This document shows, one piece after another, positions 35,273 through 46,599 of a stretch of DNA of 64,000 bases. The stretch spans positions 59,510,487 through 59,574,486 of the forward strand of contig CM069433.1 in the NCBI GenBank assembly GCA_035610365.1, given 5' to 3'. Position 1 is the first letter of the stretch, and each line of letters opens with the position of its first letter. The notes under the pieces are model-generated. The model was not told the DNA's origin. It was given only the letters and a program-made list of their open reading frames with translations, and did no database searches. The position numbers and the translations under genes are program-made. The stretch comes from Aquatica leii (Eukaryota; Arthropoda; Insecta; Coleoptera; Lampyridae).

Positions 35273-36128
35273 TTCGATAACATAGATAATGACCAAAAAC
35301 GAGATAATTTATTGTTAATACGTTTAGAAATACTTAAAAAACAATTTTATTTCTTGTTTGTTTTTAATTACTTTGCAATACACAAAATTTATTATTTACT
35401 AGTCTTCAAAAAATCAGTTTTTTATTTATTCTTTAATAAAGTAAAATATTTTAATGTTTTTTCTATAAATGTAGTTATGTTGTTATTCGTAATATCGTAG
35501 TTGTAAATTTTTATTGTATTAATGAATGCATTAAAAATTATTTTTTTTTATAAAAAATCTTTTTTTTTCTCAAACTATGTAAATATATTCTAAAGTAACA
35601 TTGCAATAATAGAACAAAATCTTCATCCTGTAAAAAAATTATACATTAATTAATGGATTATCAAAAATAATGCATCATTTACAACGCTGTAATAATTCAC
35701 ACAATCGTTGCATTTAGATTTGATACCGCTAGATAAATTTAATGTGCTGTATCTTGAGCAAAAATCAGTTGTATCACAAAACATCAAAGTGCTGACGCGA
35801 ACTGAGATTAATGCTTATAGAATATACTTTAGCTTTAGCTATATCAATTGAATCAATTGAAGGTTTCTTACCTAAAATGTGAAAAGTGGTTTATGAGTGT
35901 ATACGTGTAAATTATAAGTGAGAAAGAAAACGTCTAAAAATAAAGTTAAAGATAAGCGCATACCATACTGACGCCTATCAGTATATCTTGTTTTTACCTT
36001 TTTTGAACTTTCTTTTATTTGTCACTGTTAAAATGTTTTGTTTTGAAATAAGTCTCTTAAAACTAGACTTCTGGGAAATCGCTAGTATCTTTGAATTAGA
36101 AAAGTTTGTGTCAATTGTATATTTTATA
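35273..36128. other. LIR-2 interior, left part
   Basis: AT-rich, with no identifiable coding sequence. The 62-codon frame at 35312-35500 is Phe/Tyr/Val-rich and compositional. Confidence 0.4.
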
Positions 36129-37689
36129 ATGCCAAGACGGCCGGGCCAAATTGATTCCACTTTGGAGACCATAGGAAAAATAATTGCGCTATGGGAGATC
36201 GGTGTTCCAGTTACTAAAATTTTCTCAAAAGCGGAAGTGTGAAGGAAATTTTTGTACTGTTGTATACGTTTAATAATTGTTTAATAGCTTTTTTCAATAA
36301 TTGAATAATATATGACAATATGCACGACAAGTTTGTTTGGCGTGGTGTCCAGCTCACAAAAACAAGATTTTTTTATTCTACAAACCTATGTAATCAAAGA
36401 AATAAACTTAGTTTTTTTCTCAGGAAATAAAACGGTCATCGTTCAGTGTTAATTAAGAAATACTTTAATAATGAATGCATACAACTAACGCCAGGGCATT
36501 GCGAACTTAATATTATTATTACTTTTTTGGCAATCAATTTCAACTGATTAAGCGTTCACAGCATTGATATGAGACATTAATTTGTTAATTTGATGGGAAT
36601 GATTTACATCAAATAGTTGATTGTATGCATTGGTTAATATTAGTTCATTTATTGAAATAGAATACTTCAAGATAAAAATTGAGACATTTGCCTATTGCAG
36701 AAAATTTTTTGAAATTTCTCAAACACAATTACGACATTTAGGTTTTTATTTGGCATCATAATCAAATTAGAGGAAATTGCACTTATATTTTACGACTGTT
36801 TTATTTTTTGTAGTCAAAGCAAGTTTGGAGATGGATCCGAAGGGAACAAGAGAGAGCCGAAAATAATCGTCTCTTACAAACGAGAAAACGTACTGGACGA
36901 CGCCGGATTTTAAATCATAATGACGAGAACAACATAAGGCAATATTGCGCAGAAAGACCATTTTGCACGTCTACCATGATTAGAGATAATCTACAGCTTA
37001 CTTGATAATATCAGCACTGAGGTTAGGAAATTACACAGTATTGGAATTCACCGTCGCATTCCTGCCAGAAAGTCACTGATAACGGAAGAACATGCCCGAC
37101 GTCGAGCACAATTTTGTCAAGCCAACGCAAGACGAAATTGGCAGCTTGTAATTTTGAGTGACGAAAAAACATTTTACTCTTCGGAATATTTCCAAAAAAC
37201 ACTGTGGAGAGCGAATAGTACCAGATACAATGTTGAAAATATCCAACCCATAAAACGCATTAGACGTATAAGTACAGGTTATTGGGGCTGGATGAGCCAA
37301 GCATGTCCGGGGTAGCTTGTCCAAGTAAACTCAGGGTTCCGTCTGACGAATATGTGTCCATACTAGAAGATGTTATGTTACCATCGGTTAGGACAATTTA
37401 TCCAGAAGGCAAAATAGTTCGAGAATGGTTCCAACAACATCCAGAGATACGCGTCATAGACTGGCCAGCCACGTCTCCAGATCTTAACCCCATCGAAAAT
37501 CTCTGGACAGCTGCTGTGGGTGAATGGGAAAATGACATGATTTGAAATATAGACCAACTTCACGCAAATATTATGCGTATTTAGAATACTCTACACCTCA
37601 ATAATATTGGTAATAATAAGATTGGTAAATACATGCCTGCTCGTATTCAAGCTTGTATTGAATCCGATGGATACTACACAAAATATTAA
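36129..37689 (+). pseudogene. Tc1-like transposase pseudogene, split and lacking the second catalytic Asp
   Basis: It starts MPRRPGQIDSTLETIGKIIA at 36129 and continues to KIFSKAEV at 36240, the first helix-turn-helix. The next residues, SKQVWRWIRREQERAENNRL, are found only at 36816 onwards, so about 575 bases intervene. Then come the GRRRIL hinge, a second DNA-binding half, VILSDEKTFYSSEYFQKTLW (first catalytic Asp, about 37150-37210), a block to PSVRTIYPEG, and VREWFQQHPEIRVIDWPATS with the P-I-E-N-L-W Glu (37410-37505). The tail MPARIQACIESDGYYTKY ends at a stop, 37687-37689. Between YPEG and VREWF about 14 residues normally carrying the second Asp are missing. Several stops and frameshifts occur. 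It sits inside LIR-2. Confidence 0.85.
36241..36815 (+). other. Insertion or intron within the Tc1-like transposase
   Basis: The flanking codons join cleanly (AEV then SKQVW). The right edge reads TTTTATTTTTTGTAG, a good 3' splice site. Shifting the left edge to 36238 gives a weak donor, GAA|GTGTGA. So it may be an intron of the original element or a later insertion. The content is AT-rich, without coding sequence or obvious inverted ends. Confidence 0.5.
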
Positions 37690-39332
37690 TTAGTCTTTAT
37701 TACTTTTCCTTGTTCAACTTAAACAAAAAATTAACACATTAATATTATGTTTAATTTTTAATGTTAGGGTGTTAATCATTAATTTTTTGTTTAATTTGCC
37801 TTTCTCTTTGCATAGATAGTTATATTGTCACTTACATTTATATTACATGTCCATAGATAATTGATATGTAATAAAACAATATTTTTTTTATTATTATTAA
37901 CCAAAATATAAATGAGTTACATTCATATTCTGATTAATACTTTACACGTAAATTTTTTTTATGCTAATTTCTCTGTTTAGATCAATTTTATAACTAAATA
38001 TATGAATTAACTACAAATCGCGGGACCACGACCATGTCGTGCCAATTACTTTCACATTGATTATCAAATCGCGATATGATGTATCTGTAATTAAAATATT
38101 TTGATCATCTCATTTCCATACTATTTCAATCTTCCATAAACTATTAATGTTTTATGTATGGAATATCATTAATAAGCGTAAACTTGTAGTTTGTTTTAAA
38201 TGTTTCATAACCAGCTTATCGATATTACATTCAATTATCTTTTCTTATATGAAAAGTAACTTGATTATATTTATACACCACAATAACTTTCCTCTGTTAC
38301 CTTTAACTACCTAAATTGTTACAATTTAACCATAATATATTTTAAGCCAAAAGATGGCATTTGTCAGGCCAAATTAGTGACTGCATGTTAATATTTCGAT
38401 CTTCAATTAGCCAATTATGTGAGAGGTTGGTGACATTTGTCAGTTTATTTCTTATCTTCAGTTTAAGTCATTTCTACAATTTAGTGCAATAGGGAATTCA
38501 ATAAACTTTCATATTACGAATTGTATATTTTATAAATAAGTTGTAATTTTTAATATAACTTAAATATGGTTACATGTTATATTGCATATATTGTTCATAT
38601 TACCTTTCATTACTGCAGAAACATCTTTTCTGTAAGTTCACTTTACGTAGTTTACTCATCTTAGTTAAATTAATATTTTTTCTTTACGTTATATTTCTTT
38701 TTTTGCTGCGATGTATTTTAATAAAACGATTACATATTTATTCTTAAGTCAATTGTCGTTTTTGTGATAAATTATTTTTACGCGCAAACATCTATTTGTA
38801 TATCTTAATCTTCTTAATGCCTTGCATAACTATAAATTGTACTTATTGCTTTTAAAATAAAAAAAATTATGTTAGTAACTTCGCGTAATAAATAATCACA
38901 CTGTGTGAAGAAGCCACTGTTCAAATTTCAAACCTTTATCTAACTTAAAGTTAACTGCTTTAACGTCACAATTTTTTTAGTACAACGTAATTAAAAACAA
39001 ATGAGGAATAAAGCTGTTTCCCAAGTAAATCTGGAAAAAAGAAATATAGTAAACAGACAAAGATGAAGAATATAATATTTTATTTTGAAAGTTATATAGA
39101 ATAAAGTCTTCCATTTTTAGTCATTATTGGTAATGTGTCTATCTAATTCCTTTATATAATAAAGTAACATTATGTAAAGCTGTTTTTGAATGAATTGACC
39201 ATTCTGTTTAAATTGCATGAACCAGTGTCCCAAGTGAGTAAATACCTTAAAACTAGAAAAATCTATACAAAACTAAAAATGGATGTAATACACATTAGCG
39301 TTCAACCAGTGGCTTTGGTTGCACTATTGGTA
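37690..39332. other. LIR-2 interior, right part
   Basis: About 1.6 kb of AT-rich DNA. No coding trace. Confidence 0.4.
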
Positions 39333-39993
39333 ACGTTCCTAGCTATTTCTGTTTTTTAACAAAATAATATTACCACACACAAAATTTAAATTTCAAAATC
39401 AAACTACATTTTTTTCCTTTTGATTAATTTAAATGTTTGATATAGAATTTAGGCTGTTTAGCTCAAAAAGGTAATGTGAATAGGTAGAAACCGTTTAGAA
39501 TCAATTTTGTCGGAAACCGTATTTAAAGGAAAGTAAATATAAATGCGCCTTTAATCTATTCTTACAAATAAAAATTCACAATTGGCGCTTAAAACGGAAT
39601 TGTTTGGTATTAAAAACAAACTATCTATTTTTCTTACTAATTATACAATACACTTGTGTAATTTATAATATATAATTGTTGTAATACTATCGCCCGTTGA
39701 GCAATTTAATATTTGCATTTTTGAATTGAATCTTTAATAGATTCTTGGTCTAATACACGTTTTTTAATGTTTGTAAATATATCCACTATGCTACGTCACA
39801 AAAAAATAATACAAGTTCCACCTTATCAGATTTACTATTGTGAACCACTTTTGCCAGTTAACAAAACTACCTTTTCAAATTAGCACAACGCAACAACCGT
39901 CCTGGTTATTTATAAATATTTGGTTACGATCGTGAATATGATACCTTGGTTGCCTATGTGTCTGAGAGACATTACATTTGTCAAAGACTGTAC
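39333..39993 (-). repeat. LIR-2 right arm
   Basis: Inverted partner of 34677-35272, slightly longer through small insertions. The short frames inside are compositional. Confidence 0.8.
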
Positions 39994-41565
39994 CTTAGTG
40001 CTAATACAAATATTTAAAAAAAATGGAAGTATGCTTTGCATTAATACGCAAAAAAGTTAAGAAGATAATGTAAATTTAATTTATTAACGCCTAACCAGGA
40101 ACCTGGGCCGGATCAAAATAATACCGAAAACCAAACCAAAACCGTTATTTTTAATAAAACCAAAACCAGAACCATATTTTGTCTTAGATTTAATTTATTG
40201 GGTTATTTTTTTTTTGGTTCTTTTCGATGTTATTTTCAATATTTCAAACAATTGTTAAACGCAACACACAAAAACTTTAGAAGAGTAATAAACATATATT
40301 GTAAATCATTTAACTATTTTTTGCAGCGAGAAAAATAGCTTGTATCTATTAGATATTACTGAAGTAAGAACAAAGAAAAAAATCCGATTTTTTTATACGG
40401 GTCATATTACAGCTTGCGTACTCAGGAATAATAATTTGCCTTTATCACATTTTTCTAACAGTAACCGCAAATACAGTGCACTTGTAATTAATTAGTTGTA
40501 TCCTACGTTTCTTATTTGTGTTTTTTATAACACGAATCACAAAACATTGGACAATTGAAACGTTTCTGAAATGAATAATATAATCTTTATAATGTTTACT
40601 TTTTTTAAAACTTTGTGATATGGCAACTTTGCTTTTAAACGCAATCCACACCTGAAAAAATATAAAAAAATTATTACGTTTAATTATTTTTTATTAATTT
40701 AACAAATTTGATTGCTTATTACTGTATAGTGATGGTTTTTAGTTTACTGCTCTAAGAATTTTTTAGTAAGTAATATGTTGACACCAAAAATACAAAATAA
40801 TGTTATTGCATTAGGCGTAATTAAATTGGTTAAATTAAGTTGAATTCTAAGAACTGCACCTTAAAACCCTAAAAATAGAAAAAATGTTTAAACAAGGTAA
40901 GGTTAGGTAAGTCAGTCAAAATACGTACTTGAATAAATATACTGTAACAAGTAAAGCTAAATATGCAAAACTCAGTTTATATATTCATTAATTTTTATTT
41001 GCACAGCAGCATTGGGTTAATTTATTTATAGCAACTAATCATATTATTGTAATTTTTTTTCTTTTAGATAAAACCACGTCTCATTATTGCATCAACCATT
41101 GCAAAATGTTAAAACACAGCCGATTCACCTAACTAAGATAAGTTAGTGAGTTGGTTGGCGCTCGGCGCATGTTAATTTCAGACTTCAAGCCATAATAATT
41201 TGTAGAGAAAAAAGATTCGATATTACTTGAGCGTGCAAAGCAAACAAAAAATGTTCTTAATTCACATGCATGAGATCGGCAGTAGCAGAACACTACCAGA
41301 CAATAGGGCATGTAGTCCACTTCGACGGAACTAAAACACTTTTGGCCAAAACGAGAAAGATGTAAAATGCGGGAGAGCTCTATTGTTCATTGTGCATTGT
41401 TCTTCACTGCTAGTACATGGAGTGGTCTTTTTTGTCCACGGCCTTTGTAGGTAAGAAAAACGCCTCAAGTATCTTCAATCTCAACTTATTTAGATAGTCC
41501 GAACCGGCCTGAAACCTTTAATTGCAAATATCTCAAACATTGGCCCGCTTAGACTAAATCTTTAA
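39994..41565. other. Intergenic stretch
   Basis: Contains simple A/C-rich strings (AAACCAAAACC-type) at 40110-40175, next to CTGGGCCGGATC, which might be a decayed hAT terminus. A GC-richer patch at 41100-41565 has no recognised coding sequence. Confidence 0.35.
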
Positions 41566-41612
41566 CAGTGACGGCTCGTGTGTTCTTTTAGTGGGAGGGC
41601 ACAAAAACAATT
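41566..41612 (+). repeat. Possible hAT-family terminus
   Basis: CAGTGACGGCTCGTG starts at 41566 and AGTGGGAGGGCACAAAAAC follows at 41591. CAGTG starts and this GC-rich string resemble termini of some animal hAT elements. The opposite end and an 8-bp duplication were not found. Confidence 0.35.
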
Positions 41613-44579
41613 TTTTAATATAAATACATTTTACTTGATTGTCTAACTTTGAATTTTGGGTTAGATATCGTTTACTTTATTAAGTTTTTAATTTTTTTCA
41701 CTCTTTGATGAAGCCCCTTGCAAAAATGGGCAAATTTGATCACAACATTTACACGTTCTAAACCCGAAAGACATTCTAATCTTAACATATAGTTATTTGT
41801 TTGTGCTTTACTTGAAGTTACGAATCTTATTTCGAAATTTGGAGTTCTGTTTGTGTGAAAGAGGACAACTGCCTAAAATATGTTGAACAGAATTTATTTT
41901 TACTTATGCTTGTTTTATACTTAAAGAACCGGGCTGTTTCTAATAACAATAAATATTAATTGTACCATTGTGACGATCTACAACATGCAGAGAAATGTCT
42001 TCATGCAAGTGGTTCTTTAAATTCGAGAAATGAAACTCTTGTTGCGATGGAGCATGAACAAATTTGTGGAGCATATTTTGCACGCTTGCAGTATCTCTAG
42101 TAGAAAGCATACTTGCAATTTTGAGTTGACTATCAAAAGAACTACCCATATAACTTTCAGCAACCGTGCTTGACTTCCATCCTCCTAATTTATGGTTGTT
42201 ATTATGTGTTAGTCATTACGTGTCTATTGATTTAGCAACTAAATATTAAGTAATAATATGCAATTTACTAGTACAAGAGTGGAAAAATAAACTTTATTTA
42301 AAATCAACTGCATCAGGAGCGTTATGATGTTTCGGTCCTGGTTCCTACGCCTAATCTAAATTAACAATAAAAAATAACTTTAAAGACACATACCTATCTT
42401 CATTGTTTAATGTTTGCTTTTTGAAATAACCGTAGTTACAAAAAAATGTTATTATTGTTAAGTAGTAAGTTTTTTTATACAGGTTGCACAACACAAAAAC
42501 AAATGTATTTATCTTAACAAAACTTTCATATTGGGTTAGTATCGGAAAAAATCAAATGACTTACTTATGACCTATGTTTACCTGTCTTTACATCGTTTGA
42601 ATTTAGAGATTTTGATTCATTCTACTCCTGATCAATAGTGTGACAAGGACTTATCTTCGTCTAGACTAATATTTGACAATAAATTTCTTGTTTGAATGGT
42701 TGATAAGTTTTTTTCTTATATTCATTATTAAGTAATTGTAAATTAAATTTATTTTATATTCACATATTCATATATTAACTAATAAGCATTCAGAAAACAA
42801 AATATGAGTTACTGTGGCATAACAGTATCATATTATGTAAATTGATTTGAAACGTTACTAGTGAAAAAGTGCAGTAAAAAAAAATAATATAAAATTTTGT
42901 GTATATGCCATCTTGTATTAAGAGATTTGAACCACACTTTTTTTGCAATTGCTCTATGCAATTTATATTGAAAAAAACAACTCCGCAAAGATAAAGGTTA
43001 CAATTGCACGCCAAAACAGAACGATTCTTTTTTATTCTGTACCAACCGATTTATTTATTTCTGTGCTAAAAATGTTTAAATTAACGTTAAAAAACAGTTA
43101 CAGTTAATTTACCAAAAAAAAATGATATAAATAATAATATTGCTTTTGTAAAAACGCTGCTCCTTTACTAGTATAAAGCAGCAAAAACGTATTTATTTCA
43201 TGTGAAAGACTACTTAACTATTATCAATAATTCTAGTTTTTAAATGTTAATTATTGTAGCATTTTATTTTCTTCCAGCTACGATCAAATACCTTCTTTTT
43301 GATAACTATGAGTAAACAGTTTGCTTATTAGCTTTTAGTAATCAAGTACATTATGTATCATTAAAAGACAATTTAAGAGCAAATTTGAAGATAAGATGCT
43401 TATTTTGTGATTACATAAAGCTTTTGTGATTTATATTGTTAATAGTAATATCTTAGTTTGCAATATAAAAATGGGAAACTCGTAAAAAAATTTATTATAA
43501 ATTACCTAGAAGCATTGTAATATGTTGTTGCCTAGTTTAATCTTTATAAACATCAGATGCTTTACTAGACTGCTAACATTTGTTAACCCGTATAAAGATT
43601 AAACGTAAGTTGCACTTATATAAGCAACTGGTTATTTTGTAACGTGCACTTGGCTCAAACTTATCCCACAATACAGTAAACGCAATGGCAGTTCTGATAT
43701 CAAAGCGTGGCGTGGGAAAAGCAATTAGTACAAATCAGTCTATTTTAACTGTGTACATTACAACCGAGTAGAAAAGCACCAGAAAGAGTTTAATTACAGG
43801 TGTTCGTTTTCGGCTCTACACCACTGAAGGAATACAAGTAGAAGATATATAAACTAACAAAAAGTAAATTTTATTTACAGTGAACGCCTTTAAAAAAATA
43901 TAAAAACAACAATATTTTTACGTGCAATATCACAGTCATAAAAAAATAAGAAATAAAAAGTGTAGAGAATATACTAAACCTATGAGTTAGAATACGCACT
44001 GTACTATTAAGTAAATAAACAAAATAGAAAATTAAGTATTTTAACATTAAACTTTAACATATAAAATTTATATAAATTAGAAGAAAAATAATTACACAAA
44101 TATATCGCAGTGGTTGTAAACTTTGCACAAGTTTGAATTTTATAAGCAATGTTTTATTATCTTCTCTATTAAAATAATAAGTTTAACATATTGGGTGTCG
44201 AAGAAGGTCACAAACTCTGAGTTTACAAAAAATATTTACGACGACGATATTCTCAAAGGAACAGCAAGTATTTAATTTACAAAGAGATTAATGCACGTTT
44301 TGACCACATAATAATTTATTAGGTAATAGCGAGATAATAAATGCTAGGAACAACCAAAAAAAAATTGTCGCAAAACGTAACTGTGCATAATGTCTCGGCG
44401 ATTTTTTCCACAAGTTTCTATTGATCTTACATTCGATTTTTGCCATGAAACGAGAACAACAAAGAATGTTTTGTCAAGCTTTTAAAGTCAAATGCGCTTA
44501 CTACTTACTTAAAACAAACAATGCAAAGTATTTGTACCGAGTAAGTCAAAAAATGATTTTTAACATAACCATTTATGAT
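41613..44579. other. Intergenic stretch with one unrecognised frame and a GAAAC motif
   Basis: A minus-strand frame at 42149-41940 (69 codons) has balanced composition and may be a transposon scrap, but no domain is visible. On the minus strand at 42340-42311, CCGAAACATCAT is followed by CTCCTGATG, the two hammerhead-like strings in swapped order relative to 25030. The rest is AT-rich. Confidence 0.35.
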
Positions 44580-44880
44580 TGCTTTTAGCATAACTATATT
44601 TTAGCTTCCTCAAGTAGTATTGTACGCCAAGCTAAAATATCACTTTGTTTTATTAAAAATTGACATTTTTTAGAACTCTTGCGTGAGTTGTTGGAAACAT
44701 CAAATTTTTTACACATATTTGTAATAAAATTTACAAACCTTTTATTTACAGCAGCATCAAGTTTAAGAAGTGAATATTTGTATGTAGCAAACAGCATTAA
44801 AAATAATGTTTTATTATTTCGCATATACAATCTACCTCAATTTACTTGTATAACAATTGGTAAGTACTTTTAGGTTAAAA
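44580..44880 (-). pseudogene. IS630-like transposase N-terminal scrap
   Basis: The minus-strand frame of 78 codons ends with SSKKCQFLIKQSDILAWRTI, close to the conserved segment just before the catalytic domain in the IS630-like family seen at 44990-45990 (a basic patch, then an L-I-E-x-x-D-I-x-A-W-R pattern). The upstream part is drifted. The plus-strand frame over the same bases is a shadow. It lies head to head with the next relic. Confidence 0.45.
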
Positions 44881-44989
44881 TTATTTCTATTTAATTTACA
44901 ACACAGAATAAGTTATTTATTGTATGTATAGAAAACAACCAGTAATAAATAAAGTAACTGTTTGTATTACAATTTTAATCAATGGATTG

Positions 44990-45990
44990 CAGAACCTGAA
45001 AAATTGTTCGTTTCGAACCACGAAACATTATTTGTAATGTTATTGATTTCTTTGATAAGCAAGAAATATCCGGTCAATGTTATATCTTGTTAAAAAAGCT
45101 TCAGAACTTGCTGATGCTCCAACAGGGAAATCTTAAGAAAATTCCGAAAGAATTTGATGTCGTAGACTCACTCTTAAGAAGTTGAAGAAAGAAGCATCGA
45201 ATTGGTGCTGTAAATAAAATACACTGATTTTAATCAAGCTGTTGTAAGAAGATCTGTGTATGAAATATATACAGTTCCTCAAGTACCTACAGTCAAAGTA
45301 TTAGTTGAAAAAATGAGAACCAAAGTCAACTATATGGTAGAACGTAAAACCTTACCAAAGTATCTTTTAAAACTTAGTTTTTGTTACAAGAAATGCTGTA
45401 ATAACTGTAATAAGACGAACTGACATGGTAGCATAGCGTTCAGGATATTTAAGAAAGCTGAGAGAGAATGTTGCTAAAAGAAAGAATAAACGAGTCATGT
45501 ACATATTTAGATGAAACTTACATTCAACCATCATACAGAGTTAACAAATGTTGGCAGTCCGAAGAAGAACCAGGTGTTTATAATACAAACTTTATGCAAT
45601 GGCCAGAAAAACAAACTATTCCAAGTTTACCACCCAATGCTCTCATCGAAATAAATAATGCACCAGCACGTTACTGCTCAAAGCCAATAAACAAAACTTT
45701 GACTAAAAGTAAGTTCCTAATGTGAATTAAGCAGTATCTCACATCAAAAAGTTAATTTGTGGATAAATTACTAACGAAGCATGAACATACTGGTTTTCAA
45801 TTGCTTTCTTATCACTGTGACTTAAATCTAATTGAATCCATATGGAGTCTTGTGGAAAGAAAAATTGCAATGAATAATCTAAAATAAATGCAGATTGGGA
45901 AAGTGCAATCATGTATTACATTTTCGTGAAGATATTTGGAAAGCAGATGGTTTAGTTGATTGGTTGTGAAAAGTATGTCGTTTACAGTTA
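44990..45990 (+). pseudogene. IS630-like DDE transposase pseudogene
   Basis: N-terminal HTH traces (FEPRNIICNVIDFFDKQEIS, 45015-45075) lead through a frame-shifted middle (VEKMRTKVNYMVERKTLPK near 45305-45360). The catalytic block follows: TYLDETYIQPSYRVNKCWQS (45500-45560) has the first Asp. LPPNALIEINNAPARYCSKP (45625-45690) shows Asn-Asn-Ala-Pro where the family has Asp-Asn-Ala-Pro, so the second catalytic residue is lost. LLSYHCDLNLIESIWSLVER (45800-45865) retains the Glu. About 60 residues between VYNTN and FMQWPEK appear deleted. Stops at 45723 and elsewhere confirm it is dead. The family moves by cut and paste at TA sites. This is the most complete of the window's three related relics. 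Confidence 0.75.
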
Positions 45991-46599
45991 ATAATGGTGA
46001 TTTAGATGAAAATGGTTAGGAAACTGAAGAAAATCAATCCTCAGGTATTAATCAATTATTGACCTCGGTCATACTGTACGTAAATAAGAGATTTTTTTAC
46101 CAAAATGAGTATGTACATATGTTAATTCATATTTATCATAGTTATAATTAATGATTAAATTAAATGGAGATATTCGTTCAGTGATCAAGATTATTTACAT
46201 CTTCCAAGGAAACGTTTTTTTAACTACGATTTATGCAACCAATGATACAGTCTTGATCAATGTTAAAACTATCATATTAATATATCACTAAAATCTACAT
46301 GAATAATATTCAGGTAACTTTTTTAAATGAGGAATTATATTTTGTGGCCAATAATTTAATTATAAGTTTAATTAAAATAAATAATGCCAAGCTAAGTAAG
46401 TGCGGATATCCATGAATTTCTATTTATGAAAACAAGATTCAAAAGTACCTAATACGCATAGCGACCGTACACTTATAGCATCCGATTTCAAACGCGCCTT
46501 TACGCATAAACGCTCTTGGTTTCAAATGATAATGAGAAGACCTCTAGATATTAACTTAACCTATAAGATTTATAATTTAAATAATAGCGAAACAGTAAA
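45991..46599. other. AT-rich spacer
   Basis: No coding trace or structure between the IS630-like relic and the Crypton. Confidence 0.45.

Larger units (their letters stand above)
34677..39993. mobile_element. 5.3-kb structure with long inverted repeats (LIR-2)
   Basis: Both ends read GTACAG, T/C, TTTGACAAA, then GTAATGTC and GACACATAGGCAACCAA going inwards. The inverted arms, 34677-35272 and 39333-39993, are roughly 80 percent identical over the parts I compared by eye. Extended outwards, the right end reads CACTAAG before GTACAG in its own orientation, and the left reads TACTATT. That weakly recalls CACT-type termini. No target-site duplication is clear. The interior contains a Tc1-like pseudogene and AT-rich DNA but no transposase assignable to the structure. 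It is unrelated in sequence to LIR-1. Confidence 0.7.

Noticed and set aside
40880-40915. Telomere-like GGTTAGG string
   Set aside because: Only one degenerate occurrence, no array.
43660-43790. Short coding start after a TATATAAG-like box
   Set aside because: The frame closes after 28 codons and there is no splice donor or similarity.
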